From Platerodrilus igneus (lineage: Eukaryota; Arthropoda; Insecta; Coleoptera; Lycidae): a stretch of 64,000 nt of DNA. The notes under the pieces were generated by a model. That model was not told where the DNA came from and did no database searches. It saw nothing but the letters and a program-made list of their open reading frames with translations. A program made the position numbers and the translations under genes. Each line of letters starts with the position of its first letter. The stretch's first letter is position 1. Below are positions 1 through 10,950 of the stretch, piece by piece. Where the stretch lies: assembly GCA_036346225.1 (NCBI GenBank), contig JARFIW010000942.1, forward strand, positions 1,385,001 to 1,449,000, given 5' to 3'.

Positions 1-182
1 CCCTCGTTCGGATGAGAGGTAAAATATAGATCCCGCGTGTGAACGTTTTCACGCACCTTAAAGATCCTTACCTTGCTTGGAACAGCAACGGTTTGGAAAA
101 ATTTTAAATTTCCAGGTGAAAAAACCCACTTCTTGGTTACTGTAGTACCTTCGGTTGGAGCATTAACAAATAAAATGTAGTA
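1..182 (+). repeat. tRNA-derived SINE copy 1, cut by window edge
   Basis: This matches the body and tail of a SINE present at least eight times in the window. The shared blocks are the 'ccctcgttcggatgagaggt' segment, the 'gttaaagatccctacctt' segment, 'gcttggaacagcaa', and a tail with 'gtagtaccttcggttggagc'. The tRNA-like head lies beyond the window start. The copy has diverged from the others by scattered substitutions. Confidence 0.85.
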
Positions 183-2769
183 TAGTGCAGTGCCTAGAAG
201 GCAAGCAGGATATGTGTACATAACTAGGACATCGTAGTTGCTTGTATAGAAGAAAGTAAGAATGTTTTCTGTAGATTTGCGTACATTTCTCTTATCTCTT
301 TACTGGACAAATATGTGAAGGACAAGTGCATTACAAAATAAACGAATTTTTTTGTCATTTACATAGGCGGGACAAACGTATTGGTTTTAATCTTCAGTTT
401 TCGTAATGCTGATCCTAATCGACTAAACCCTCCCTCTTTATTTTCGCAGGGTGAATATTTTGATTTTTTGCCGTTTGTTGATATTTATATCTGTTCGCGT
501 TTTTTATTTTATTTTTTTGCGTGTATGACTTCCAGGTCGTTTCTAGTTCTGTGACTATTAAGAATTGCCAATTGAAAAATAGCTATCCTGTATATTTCTT
601 AGATATTGTATTCGTGTTTTTAACTAGTAACTTGTGTTGCGGTGATTCCGTGCTACGTTTACTTCTGTCTGAAGGCATTTTGGATGTTTTGTTACTCGAA
701 TGTCATTTGTTTGCTGTACGGGATTGACGGTTATGGTTGAAGTATCAAATACTAGCCTTTACTTAATTCTGTTTCGCGTGGTTTTGCCTTATTTAGCTCG
801 TGGGATTTGTTTGGTACGTATTTTTCCAGTGCTAGCAAGCAATAACTTTTCAACGATTTTAGGCATGGGTTGACGTGCTTTGTTTCTGAACAAACTTTTG
901 ATTGTAGCAGACTTTGATATTTGGGACGATTTGTTGATCTAGGAGTTTTCTTGATCCCTTTTGTAATTGGTTGGTTCTTTTCTTGGAGTACACGCTTTTG
1001 GTAATCTCCATTGGACTATTACTACTATTCTTAACGTTGTGGTTGCTAAATATTACCACCATTTTTACTTATCAATTATTTCTAAGTTTGATTTATTTGA
1101 CTTCTGATAAATCATGGAGGTCCAGCAATTACACAAATGGTGCGTTTTTAAAAGCTTCAAGTTTGCGTAATGGTTGATTTTGAGATTTACTTAAACTACG
1201 CTCCTATTTTATGCGTGACAATCGGTTTCAACTTTATCTTGTAGGTATAGAAGTTTGTTTTCACTGACGGTCAGTTATTGCAAAAAGCGTCAGTTGTAAG
1301 TAGCCTTTAGTTTTTTTGCTTCAAAGAAGGCTTCTTTCGGGTATTAGTTGAATTTTAGATACATGTTGATCGTCTTGGTTATTACATATACATTTTCCCA
1401 CGTGGTAGATGGTTTTGCAGCATAGTGTGGCTTAGGGTTGGAGACTTATTTATTTTGTAAACAAAACAGAGTTTTCCTGCATTTAGTTTCAGTTCCAAAA
1501 GTAAAAACCATTCGAGAATGTTGAATGTCTAATTGTTTCTGCATTTTACCCATGATCTTCATTAATTTACTCGGTAAGTAATATGGTGTGATCTGGTAAT
1601 AGTGCTGCGCACAGGGTATTAGTGCTCGTTGATCAATCATACATATATGCGTTGACCAGTACCTTCTTTTTACTTATACATGCGGTCCACTAAGGTATTC
1701 ATTCCCGTAATTAAACTTTCTATTGCATCTAGCTGCGCTTACTGCAGTAGCATCTCTGGTGCGGCATTACCATCCACTTTGGATTGATTTTTCAGTGTAG
1801 AGAATTATTCTCACTGATATACTTACTGCGTAGTTGCTAACCGCCATCTGTTTCTGTCAGAAGAGTTATATGTGTTATTGTCGTTCATGCTTGTCTTTTA
1901 ACCTTTTAGCGTAATATTTTCAATGGCTTTTGTTTTCTTATTATAGATCCCAGTAATATTACGGGAGTGCTAGCTAGGTTGAGTATTAGCGTTATAAAAT
2001 TGGCTACTGGTGCACTTACCAAAGGACTGTCAAAAATCATTCCATGCGTTTTTTATTATTACAATTTGATCGGCGGGATGAGATTAGAGGTTCGTTCTTT
2101 ATTATATTCTAGCGGTAGAGACTGCATTTTTAGCTTCCTTGCAATGTGTCCAGCTCCACTTCTGTGTGGAATATAGTCCTTTATACGGTAGAGTAGAGCA
2201 TCACGTGATCATTAACCTTTTGACGTCGCAAGGTTAGAGTACTGTCATTGACCCCTGATCAAGTGGTGACGTAGTTATGCTATGAGTATACCTAGGATTT
2301 GAGTTCGCATGTTAAAAGTTACATAGTAAGCGCTGACTTAGCATGCGTATTTTGTATGCAAGAATTTGCGCAGTGCTTTAAATGTCTTCTAGAAAGTGAT
2401 GTCACAAGGTTATTGACGTCGTGTTGTCACAAAATTCACATGTTGTCGTTGATGTCGTACTAGATCATCAAACCATTTTTGTGACCTATTTTTCTTGGCG
2501 ATGTATATTCTACGCTTAGAATTGTGCAACATTACATGTCAAGAGGGCTTAACAAGCGGTATTTGAGGCATTTTACATTTCATCATGTTCCATTGTGTAA
2601 GAACTTACGGAGCTCTTTAAATTGCTAGGAGCTATTAATAACTACATAAAATGTATTTTCCTACGTGTACGCAACACAAATACAAACTGTAAGGAAACAA
2701 ACGGTTAGGATTACAAACAACGTTGTAATAAAAAAAAATTTACTAGAGGAAAATTAAAAATGAACCTGA
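183..2769. other. No gene recognised
   Basis: This is AT-rich sequence with only short chance open frames on both strands. None of them carries a motif or a family resemblance that I recognise. No tandem array, inverted repeat or RNA gene stood out. Confidence 0.5.
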
Positions 2770-3220
2770 AACTTCTTTATCTATTCCTTGCACTGGTAGG
2801 TCAATGGGGTATTACCTGCCACACAATAGAACCTAGGTGACAGATGGTAATTCGGCTTTAGAACAAGTTATGAACATTACCACGGCATAGATCGTGCATG
2901 GCCCTTGCAGTAGGCGCGAGAGTGGTTGTGGGTTTGTTGATTACATGATTAGCTAAACAATTTATGGCGGAAAGCGAGGGCGCCACTACCTTTAATAATC
3001 CTACATATTGAATGGAACAATGCATATGAGGAGAGGTAGAAATCCTTTTGCTTAGGATAACAAAACAAACACCCTTATGACACTCAATAACGGTTCCCAC
3101 CAAGAGAGACTGCACCTCAAAAAGAAAGCTATAATTAGTAAATACAGTGGGATCACTATTTGCGATCCAAGATAGGTAATAATGGTATTCAAAGAATTAA
3201 AGCTTACTAACTTTTAATAC
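2770..3220 (+). repeat. Dispersed repeat R2, left half
   Basis: About 450 bp align collinearly with 61390-61812 in the same orientation. Shared blocks include 'gagggcgccactacct', 'ggaacaatg', 'gacactcaata', 'gactgcacct' and 'cttactaacttttaatac'. The homology stops abruptly at 3220 and resumes at about 11341, so the R2 copy here is split by inserted DNA. The family identity is unknown. No coding capacity was seen. Confidence 0.8.
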
Positions 3221-3274
3221 TGAGCGTACCAGAATATTTTGCTGTTCTTAAACTTACAAAAAAGTAATCCTAAC

Positions 3275-3899
3275 TAAAAAATATTGTTAGCAAGATGTTT
3301 TCCATCACGTGTCAGACAATCTCGTAGTGTGGACCTTAAATTTGCAAAAGCAGTTGCTAACATTTCCTCTGGAATAGCATTTATTTCGGCCCGAATTCGC
3401 TAAGTGCGTGGCGTTAATTCATATACCTTGGATTGAGGTAACTCCTGAAAGAGAAATCTAGAGAAGTCGATCGGGGTTTGGGGGGGGGCAATGTATCGCT
3501 TTGAAATACTTTTCTCGAAAAAGTTTCTAAGCATTGCCAAAGATATTTGGACTGGGAGGGTTTTGGGCGATTCCGTGGCGTAGTTGGTATGCGTGTGACT
3601 ACTATGCCCAACATCCCAGGTTCGAATTCTGACACAGTACGCTTGAAAGTGTTAGGCGAGCATTTTTCACAAAATACACCCTCGTTCGGATGAGGTAAAA
3701 TGGAAGTTACGTGTGTGAGTGTTGTCATGCACGTTAAAGATCCCTACCTTGCTTGGAACAGCAAGGGTTCGACTAAATTCCAAATTTTCCAGATAAGAAA
3801 AAACTCGCTTCTTGTCTAATTTAGCACCTTCGGGTGGAATATTTCAAAATCAAATGTAATGTTGAAGTGTTGGTCGAAGAAAATCGTTTAACATACCAA
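3275..3899 (-). pseudogene. Mariner-like (Tc1/mariner, DUF4817-type) transposase, C-terminal part, interrupted
   Basis: Read on the minus strand, this carries the second half of a DD(E/D) transposase. A stretch at 3863-3899 reads MLNDFLRPTL, just past the Foldback insertion point. It is followed by a SINE (3567-3862), then by 'STSLDF' and 'SYL' at about 3430-3480, which correspond to the family's 'DLTPLDFFLWGYL' region. The C-terminal tail reads AEINAIPEEML and ends in a stop near 3275. The catalytic aspartate region is degraded and the frame shifts more than once. The N-terminal half is at 10951-11310. The two halves join exactly when the 7-kb element and one target-site copy are removed. 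Family assignment comes from remembered consensus patterns, not from a search. Confidence 0.75.
3567..3862 (+). repeat. tRNA-derived SINE copy 2
   Basis: This is a full-length copy. The head has an A-box-like 'tggcgtagttggtatgcg' and a B-box-like 'ggttcgaattc', as expected for an internal RNA polymerase III promoter. The conserved body (tgttaggcgagcatttttca, gttaaagatccctacctt) and tail (accttcgggtgga) follow. It lies inside the transposase pseudogene. I found no clear target-site duplication. Confidence 0.9.
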
Positions 3900-3908
3900 C
3901 ATAATTCC
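3900..3908. repeat. 9-bp target-site duplication, left copy
   Basis: CATAATTCC occurs immediately left of the Foldback-like element and again at 10942-10950 immediately right of it. A 9-bp duplication is typical of Mutator-like and Drosophila FB elements. Confidence 0.9.
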
Positions 3909-5910
3909 AAGTGCGTGAAGTTAGCCGCAACATTTTTGAATTTTTTAAAAATATTTATGTCATAATTAGGCGCCTTTTTGCGCCGCTAAAACTAAATTTT
4001 GCGCCGTCTTGGCAAACAAGTTATTGATAAAATAAAATTTGTCCGGCCAAGTTCACGAAGCCGCACTTTTTTTCAATTTTCAGAAAATCTTTATTCCATA
4101 ATTTAGCGCCAATTAGGCGCCATTTTGCGCCGTTGAAACAAAATTTTGCGCCCTTCTGTGTATCAAGTTATTCGCAATAAACTATTTTTCTGAACTCCAA
4201 AAACGTGAAGTTGGCCGCGACTTTTTTGAATTTTGAAAAAAAATCTGTACCACAATTAAGCGGTAATTAGGCGCCATTTTGCGCCGTTAAAACAAAATTT
4301 TGCGCCCTTCTGTGTAAGAAGTAATTTAAAAAAAACTATTTCTCCAAACTAGACAAAATCGTGAAGTTGGCCGCGACATTTTTGAACTTTGAAAAAAATT
4401 TTGTACCACAATTAAGCGGTAATTAGGCGCCATTTTGCGCCGTTGAAACAAAATTTTGCGCCCTTCTGTGTAAGAAGTAATTTAAAAAAAACTATTTCTC
4501 CAAACTAGCCAAAATCGTGAAGTTGGCCGCAACCTTTTTGAATTTTGAAAAAAAATTTGCACCACAATTAAGCGGTAATTAGGCGCCATTTTGCGCCGTT
4601 AAAACGAAATTTTGCGCCCTTCTGTGTAACAAATTAATCGAAAAAACCATTTCTCCAAACTAGCCCAAAATCGTGAAGTTGGCTGCGACTTTTTTGAATT
4701 TTGAAAAAAAATTTGTACCACAATTAAGCGGTAATTATGCGCCATTTTGCGCCGTTGAAACGAAATTTTGCGCCCTCCTGTGTAACAAGTTATTTAAAAA
4801 AAACTATTTCTCCAAACTAGCCAAAATCGTGAAGTTGGCCGGGACTTTTTTGAATTTTGAAAAAAATTTTGTGCCACAATTAAGCGGCAATTAGGCGCCA
4901 TTTTGCGCCGTTAAAACGAAATTTTGCGCCCTTCTGTGTAACAAATTAATCGAAAAAACCATTTCTCCAAACTAGCCCAAAATCGTGAAGTTGGCTGCGA
5001 CTTTTTTGAATTTTGAAAAAAAATTTGTACCACAATTAAGCGGTAATTATGCGCCATTTTGCGCCGTTGAAACGAAATTTTGCGCCCTCCTGTGTAACAA
5101 GTTATTTAAAAAAAACTATTTCTCCAAACTAGCCAAAATCGTGAAGTTGGCCGGGACTTTTTTGAACTTTGAAAAAAATTTTGTACCACAATTAAGCGGT
5201 AATTAGGCGCCATTTTGCGCCGTTGAAACAAAATTTTGCGCCCTTCTGTGTAAGAAGTAATTTAAAAAAAACTATTTCTCCAAACTAGCCAAAATCGTGA
5301 AGTTGGCCGCAACCTTTTTGAATTTTGAAAAAAAATTTGCACCACAATTAAGCGGTAATTAGGCGCCATTTTGCGCCGTTAAAACGAAATTTTGCGCCCT
5401 TCTGTGTAACAAATTAATCGAAAAAACCATTTCTCCAAACTAGCCCAAAATCGTGAAGTTGGCTGCGACTTTTTTGAATTTTGAAAAAAAATTTGTACCA
5501 CAATTAAGCGGTAATTATGCGCCATTTTGCGCCGTTGAAACGAAATTTTGCGCCCTCCTGTGTAACAAGTTATTTAAAAAACTATTTCTCCAAACTAGCC
5601 AAAATCGTGAAGTTGGCCGGGACTTTTTGAATTTTGAAAAAATTTTGTACCACAATTAAGCGGTAATTAGCGCCATTTTGCGCCGTTGAAACGAAATTTT
5701 GCGCCCTCTGTGTAACAAGTTATTTCACCAACTAAAATTTTCCTTTTGTTTCGCAAATTTACAAATAGATTCGCAAAATCCGTTGAAGTAATTAAGATGC
5801 AACGTATGATGCAACTTTTGAATTTTGAAAAAATATTTTGCACCACAATACACAAGTAATTAGGCGCCATTTTGCGCCGTTAAAACGAAATTTTGCGACT
5901 CCGGTCCCAC
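3909..5910 (+). repeat. 156-bp tandem array, left arm of the Foldback-like element
   Basis: The phase marker 'gtgaagttggcc' recurs at 4205, 4361, 4517, 4673, 4829, 4985, 5141, 5297 and 5453, an exact 156-bp period. It recurs at 5607 after small deletions. Each unit carries 'aattaggcgccattttgcgc', a GC-rich near-palindrome. Higher-order structure is visible: the units at 4673 and 4985 are almost identical (312-bp shift), and 4517 and 4673 match 5297 and 5453 (780-bp shift). The short open frames here are repeat artefacts, not genes. The outermost units (3909-4200) are the most diverged from the others and the most similar to the opposite arm. Confidence 0.95.
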
Positions 5911-6056
5911 TATATTTGCGAAAACTGCAAGATCTTTCAACTTTTAAGCAAATAAAGATAGATACATGCGGTTTTCACTGATGTGCTTCACAATGACACA
6001 AAGTTTAATTGAACACATTCAGTTAGCCAAAAAATGGTGGTTTATTTGAATTTTTC
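5911..6056. other. Core spacer of the Foldback-like element
   Basis: This is a unique-looking AT-rich junction between the left arm and the first core array. Nothing was recognised. Confidence 0.5.
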
Positions 6057-6590
6057 TTCAAACACCGGCGCAGTTGAGCACAAAATAAGCACAATTTAAT
6101 GGAATAAGAAAAACTGACAAAGTGAAAGAAAGCGGAGCTAGCGATCCCCTCCCCGATTTGTTTTTATTTTTCGCTATAAGCAAATGAGCACAATTCAAAC
6201 CAACACCATTAGATTTGAGCACAAAATGAGCACAATTTAATGAACTTAACAAAAATTGAAAATCAAAATAACACGGAGGGCTAGCGGTCAACCTGGCATT
6301 TGTTTTTAATTTTTTTGCTTATAAGCAAATGAACACAATTCAAACAAACACCGGCACAATTGAGCACAAAACGAACACAAGTCTAGGAATTTAAAAAAAT
6401 TGAAGAAGTCGAAAGAAACGGGGGGGGGGTCAACTTGACCCCGGATTTGTTTACAATTTTTCGCCAAAAGTAAATGAACACAATTGAAACAAACGCCTGC
6501 ACAATTGAGCACAAGACGAGCACAATTGGCGAGAAAGAAAAAAATTTGAAAACTGAAAGGGGGGGGGCAACTTGACCCACCTCTTCAAGA
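6057..6590. repeat. Core tandem array B, ~141-145 bp unit
   Basis: There are four diverged units. Each contains 'ttgagcacaaaa..gagcac' near its start (about 6075, 6216, 6361, 6506), then an A-rich tract, a G-rich run (eight or more G in the third and fourth units) and 'cttataagcaaatgagcaca'. The unit is unrelated to the 156-bp arm unit. Minus-strand open frames across it are repeat artefacts. Confidence 0.85.
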
Positions 6591-6965
6591 TGGCGAAACA
6601 ATCCTAAAGAAACGCTAAACAAACGATTTGACATGACAACATTTTAAAATCTAGCAAGGACGGGGTTGGTGCCAATAAGACCACATGCAATTTGATTTTT
6701 AAAAATTCGCGCATCTATAGGCCTAAACAGTCCTTCAAAATGGCAAACAATCCTAAACAAACAATTTGTAATGACAAAATTTTAAAATCTGGCAAGGACG
6801 GGGTTGGTGCGATTTGGTCCCATCCAATTTGATTTTTAAAAATACGCGCAACTATAGGCCTAAACAAATGTCGAAAATGGTAAAACAAACCTAAACAAAC
6901 GCTAAACGATCAGCAGCGACCAAATTTTAAAATCTTGCATGCGCGGGGCCAACTTTACCGACGTC
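6591..6965. repeat. Core tandem array C, ~140-150 bp unit
   Basis: There are three units marked by 'cctaaacaaacgctaaac' (about 6603, 6751, 6889), followed by 'attttaaaatct', 'gcaaggacggggttggtgc' and 'gcgcaactataggcc'. The third unit is truncated. It follows array B directly. Confidence 0.8.
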
Positions 6966-8310
6966 CTGGATCAACGATTTCAAGATATACTTAATTTTAA
7001 AATTGGGAATTCTTCACAGGCATCTAATAAGCCTAAAGCTTTGTATTTATGGTAGCCATGGACCTTCAGATATTCTTTTGTATCTATATTCTATTAATAT
7101 AAACTACAAATTACAAACATTCACATTTAAAAAAGTGGATCTGCTAAACTGTATAAGTATTACAATGTAAGCAATCAAATGCGTGATAAACGAATGTCTT
7201 TGGTTTCTGATGGCTTGCAGTTTCGTAGCCGTCACCAACTCTCATTCTGGCGCCTAAGTAAGAAAATTAATCTGTATGGAATACTGATTTAGCATTTTTT
7301 ATTGTACGGTAATATAACGTATAGATACGTATGTACCTTTATACAGCGATACTCTTGAAATGCGTTTTTTTTTACATAGCATTCTAACAATCTGAGATTG
7401 GTTAACTATAAACATAAATTTTTTCACTGAATCATCTGGTGTAGGATGTATTATACATTTTTAAATTTACTCTGTGACATAAGTACATTGTAGTGCATGA
7501 GACATCTATGTTCTTGCTTCTTTAATTAATTGCATCTGAGCATAGTAATAAAGTATTTTATGGCATTATTTTGATAAAATGCTTAAAAACCTTGTTTCGT
7601 GTATAAGTTGTATAAGCTTTATCGATACCGGTACGCCGATACGTATCGATATATCGCGTATCGGTATTCGATACATAAATATCTGTATCATCCACCCTAT
7701 AGTTGTAAAATCTCTTTTATCTAATATTTCAAAAAGTTAATTACAATATTTTATTCAGGCATAACCTTAATTTCCGCAATAGCTTGAGCTTAAAATTTGG
7801 CGATGATAATCTCCGTCAAAATTTAATATATTTGAATATGCACTCACTGCAACTTGTGTACCAAATTTCAAACTCCTAGCCCACAAGTTTGGTCAAAAAA
7901 GTGTTTAAAAACAGAAACCTTTTTCCAGAATTTCTTGAAAATGGCTTAATGAACTTGAAATGTAAATACATTAACAGAAGCAGCATTTCATTTTTAACAA
8001 ATTATTCCTTTACCATTTCTCTATAAAATAATTAGGGGAGCCAATATTCACCAAAGTTTCATTTTACATGTGCATTCCCTATGTATACAAAACAGATGGT
8101 AAGGCTTCGGTTTAGAAAGACACTTTGTTTCGGGGGTCGTATATATATTTCGATTCAGCATGTTCCCCTGAGTCTAACAACATACGACTTTCAGTGCGGA
8201 AACGACTCCTTAAAAAGTTACGAATTTTTTAACTTCGCATGTTAAGTATATGGGAATTTTTTTGAAAAAAAGGAAAAAAGATTTTTGAATAATTTAAATG
8301 ATTCTAAGCT
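6966..8310. other. Foldback core, AT-rich, no gene recognised
   Basis: No coding region was recognised. At about 7617-7680 there is a dense cluster of 'gtatcg/cgatac' words forming overlapping imperfect palindromes (atcgatatatcgcgtatcgg). Such words occur near the ends of some hAT elements, but no matching second end was found. Confidence 0.5.
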
Positions 8311-8454
8311 TAACCCAAACTAACCTAACCCAACCTAACCTAACCCAACCAAACCTAACCCAACCTAACCCAACCCAACCTAACCTAACCTAACCTAACC
8401 CAACCCAACCTAACCCAACCTAACCCAACCTAAACTAACCTAACCTAACCTAAA
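8311..8454 (+). repeat. Degenerate telomere-like (TTAGG/TTGGG)n array
   Basis: About 145 bp consist of 5-mers of the form TAACC and CAACC (complement GGTTA, GGTTG), with only a few irregular steps. TTAGG is the usual insect telomeric repeat, so this is an interstitial telomere-like tract. It mixes two pentamer variants and sits inside the Foldback core. Confidence 0.85.
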
Positions 8455-8620
8455 CAAAAAAATTATATGAAATAAATCAAAAATCAGAAATCAAACTTTT
8501 AATATGACATAGCAAAACTAACAAAGAGCAAAATATTCAAATGCGCAAATCTCCATATTGGAAGCGAATAGCTTCTAACAAGGCATCGAAGGGATCTCGG
8601 TGCTTTTTAGCATTCCAGCG
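8455..8620. other. Core spacer, nothing recognised
   Basis: AT-rich sequence between the telomere-like array and the inner pair of arm units. Confidence 0.5.
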
Positions 8621-8930
8621 GCGCCACAAATTGTGAAGTTGGCCGCGACTCCTCTGAATTTTGAAAAAAAATTTGTACCACAATTAAGCGGCAATTAGGC
8701 GCCATTTCGCGCCGTTGAAACGAAATTTTGCGCCCTCCTGTGTAAGAAGTTATTTAAAAAAAACTATTTCTCCAAACTAGCCAAAATCGTGAAGTTGGCC
8801 GCGACTTCTTTGAATTTTGAAAAAATTGTTGTACCACAATTAAGCGGTAATTAAGCGCCATTTTGCGCCGTTAAAACGAAATTTTGCGCCCTCGTGTGTA
8901 ACAAGTTATTTGAAAAAAACCATTTTTCCG
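8621..8930 (+). repeat. Inner pair of 156-bp arm units, direct orientation
   Basis: Two units have phase marks at 8633 and 8789, exactly 156 bp apart, in the same orientation as the left arm. Together with the right arm they could act as the left end of a smaller nested Foldback unit (8621-10941). Confidence 0.9.
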
Positions 8931-9603
8931 ATCTGTATATACATTCATATCTTGATTTATACTAATTTCTAGAACTAACGGACACAGCTAGTAAGCGAAC
9001 ATAATATAGTTGGCCACCAGCGGTGTCTTCTTATCAGAAATTAGCTGTCGCCCGCCTCTTCATGCATAAAGAATTTATAATTTGCATATCTTATTTTATC
9101 ATATTTGAAAGTATTACCATGGAATTACACCCCCTGGTTAGGAGTAATTTTACATAATTTAAATGCTTGATTAATAATATATTTTTATGAAGTTTCAAGT
9201 TAATAACAGGAAATAAAATTCTCATACCAACTTTAATTTTCTATTCTACACTTAAGGGTTGTTTCTTAAAAAACGCTTATACAAGTATTTTATTATTTAA
9301 GACTAAGATCCTAAATGCCGATTTTAATATTTCTAACAGAGATTTTGTGAAAGTCAGCAGCGAATTGTATTTCACTTTTATTTGTTTAAATCTTACCTCT
9401 ATATTATACGTAAATAAATCCTGTGTACTCAGCAAAATGCAAGACGCTACTGGTTATATATAATGTATTTATTTGTTTAGACTACAATAATATTTTCTAT
9501 AGCACATTCCTTGTATCTCTCAACTACAATACTTATTGTAAAGAACGGTAATTTCAACATTGAAAACACGCGTCTAAGATAGCCAGACAAAGTTTTCTTC
9601 AAA
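8931..9603. other. Foldback inner loop, no gene recognised
   Basis: AT-rich sequence lying between arm units of opposite orientation, without motif or repeat that I recognise. Confidence 0.5.
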
Positions 9604-10941
9604 TAAATTGTTACACGGGGTGCGCAAAATTTTGTTTCAACGGCGCAAAATGTTGCCTAATTACCGCTTAATTTTGGTACAAAATGTTTTCAAAACTCAC
9701 AAAAGTCGCAGTCAACTTCACGATTTTAGGTAGTTTGGAGAAATAGTTTTTTTTAATGACTTCTTACACGAAAGGGCGCAAAAATTTTGTTTTAACGGCG
9801 CAAAATGGCGCATAATTACCGCTTAATTGTGGTACAAAATTTTTTTCAAAATTCAAAAAAGTCGCGGCCAACTTCACGATTTTGGGCTAGTTTGGAGAAA
9901 TGGCTTTTTTTCAAATAACTTGTTACACAGGAGGGCGCAAAATTTCGTTTCAACGGCGCAAAATGGCGCATAATTACCGCTTAATTGTGGTACAAAAATT
10001 ATTTCAAAATTCAAAAAAGTCGCGGCCAACTTCACGATTTTGGGCTAGTTTGGAGAAATGGCTTTTTTTCAAATAACTTGTTACACAGGAGGGCGCAAAA
10101 TTTTGTTTTAACGGCGCAAAAAGGCGCCTAATCACCGCTTAAATTTGGTACAAAATTTTTTTCAAAATTCGAAAAAGTCGCGGCCAACTTCACGATTTTA
10201 GGTCGCTTAGAAAAATAGTTTATTTCGATTAACTTGTTACACAGGAAGGCGCAAAATTTCGTTTCAACGGCGCATAATTACCGCTTAATTGTGGTACAAT
10301 TTTTTTTTCAAATTCAAAAAAGTCGCGGCCAACTTCACGATTTTAGGTCGCTTAGAAAAATAGTTTATTTCGATTAACTTGTTACACAGGAAGGCGCAAA
10401 ATTTCGTTTCAACGGCGCATAATTACCGCTTAATTGTGGTACAATATTTTTTTCAAATTCAAAAAGTCGCGGCCAACTTCACGATTTTGGGTCTGTTTGA
10501 AAAATGGTTTATTTCGAATTAACTTGTTACACAGAAGGCGCAAAATTTCGTTTTAACGGCGCAAAATGGCGCCTAATTACCGCTTAATTGTGGTACAAAT
10601 TTTTTCAAAATTCAAAAGTCGCGGCCAACTTCACGATTTTGGAGATCAGAAAATGGTTTATTGCGAATAACTTGTATACACATGAGGGCGCAAAATTTCG
10701 TTTTAACGGCGCAAAATGGCGCCTAATTGGCGCTAAATTATGGAATAAAGATTTTCTGAAAATTGAAAAAAAGTGCGGCTTCGTGAACCTGGCCGGAAAA
10801 ATCTTATTTTATCAATAACTTGTTTGCCAAGACGGCGCAAAATTTAGTTTTAGCGGCGCAAAATGGCGCCTAATTGGCGCCTAATTATGACATAAATATT
10901 TTTAAAAAATTCAAAAATGTTGCGGCTAACTTCACGCACCT
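9604..10941 (-). repeat. 156-bp tandem array, right arm (inverted)
   Basis: The reverse-complement phase mark 'cttcacga' recurs at about 9716, 9872, 10030, 10188, 10333, 10478 and 10629, followed by the specialised terminal units ending at 10941. Spacing drifts (145-158 bp), unlike the exact period of the left arm, so the two arms have evolved at different rates internally. Units at about 10188 and 10333 are close duplicates. Confidence 0.95.
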
Positions 10942-10950
10942 CATAATTCC
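10942..10950. repeat. 9-bp target-site duplication, right copy
   Basis: CATAATTCC, identical to 3900-3908, immediately outside the right arm. Confidence 0.9.

Larger units (their letters stand above)
3909..10941. mobile_element. Foldback-like (FB/MULE-type) non-autonomous element
   Basis: This 7,033-bp element is bounded by a perfect 9-bp duplication. Its two ends are inverted copies: the outer ~290 bp of each arm match almost base for base, beginning 'gtgcgtgaagttagccgcaa', apart from a 13-bp deletion in the left arm between repeated GGCGCC motifs. Each arm is a tandem array of ~156-bp units, with about 12 units on the left (3909-5910) and nine on the right (9604-10941, inverted). The core holds three unrelated tandem arrays, a further direct pair of arm units (8621-8930) and AT-rich spacer. 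No transposase was recognised, so movement would need an enzyme supplied in trans. The 9-bp duplication and repeat-built arms are what is known of Drosophila FB elements and MULEs. Assignment to that superfamily is inference. Confidence 0.85.

Noticed and set aside
3567..3650. Possible true tRNA gene with A and B boxes
   Set aside because: The tRNA-like head is part of a full SINE and the cloverleaf is not complete.
4673..5659. Three near-identical plus-strand open frames (68-73 codons) in the tandem array
   Set aside because: They repeat with the satellite period and exist only because a 156-bp unit is divisible by three. No coding signature.
6058..6634. Overlapping cysteine-rich minus-strand open frames
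   Set aside because: They lie on a ~143-bp non-coding tandem array. The cysteine pattern follows the repeat.
7617..7680. hAT-type terminal repeat with clustered cgatac words
   Set aside because: No partner end or 8-bp duplication found within the window.
10588..10818. 76-codon plus-strand open frame
   Set aside because: It is the reverse strand of the Foldback right arm.
4000..10900. CRISPR-like regular repeats
   Set aside because: Units are contiguous 156-bp satellites with no spacers, in a eukaryotic setting.
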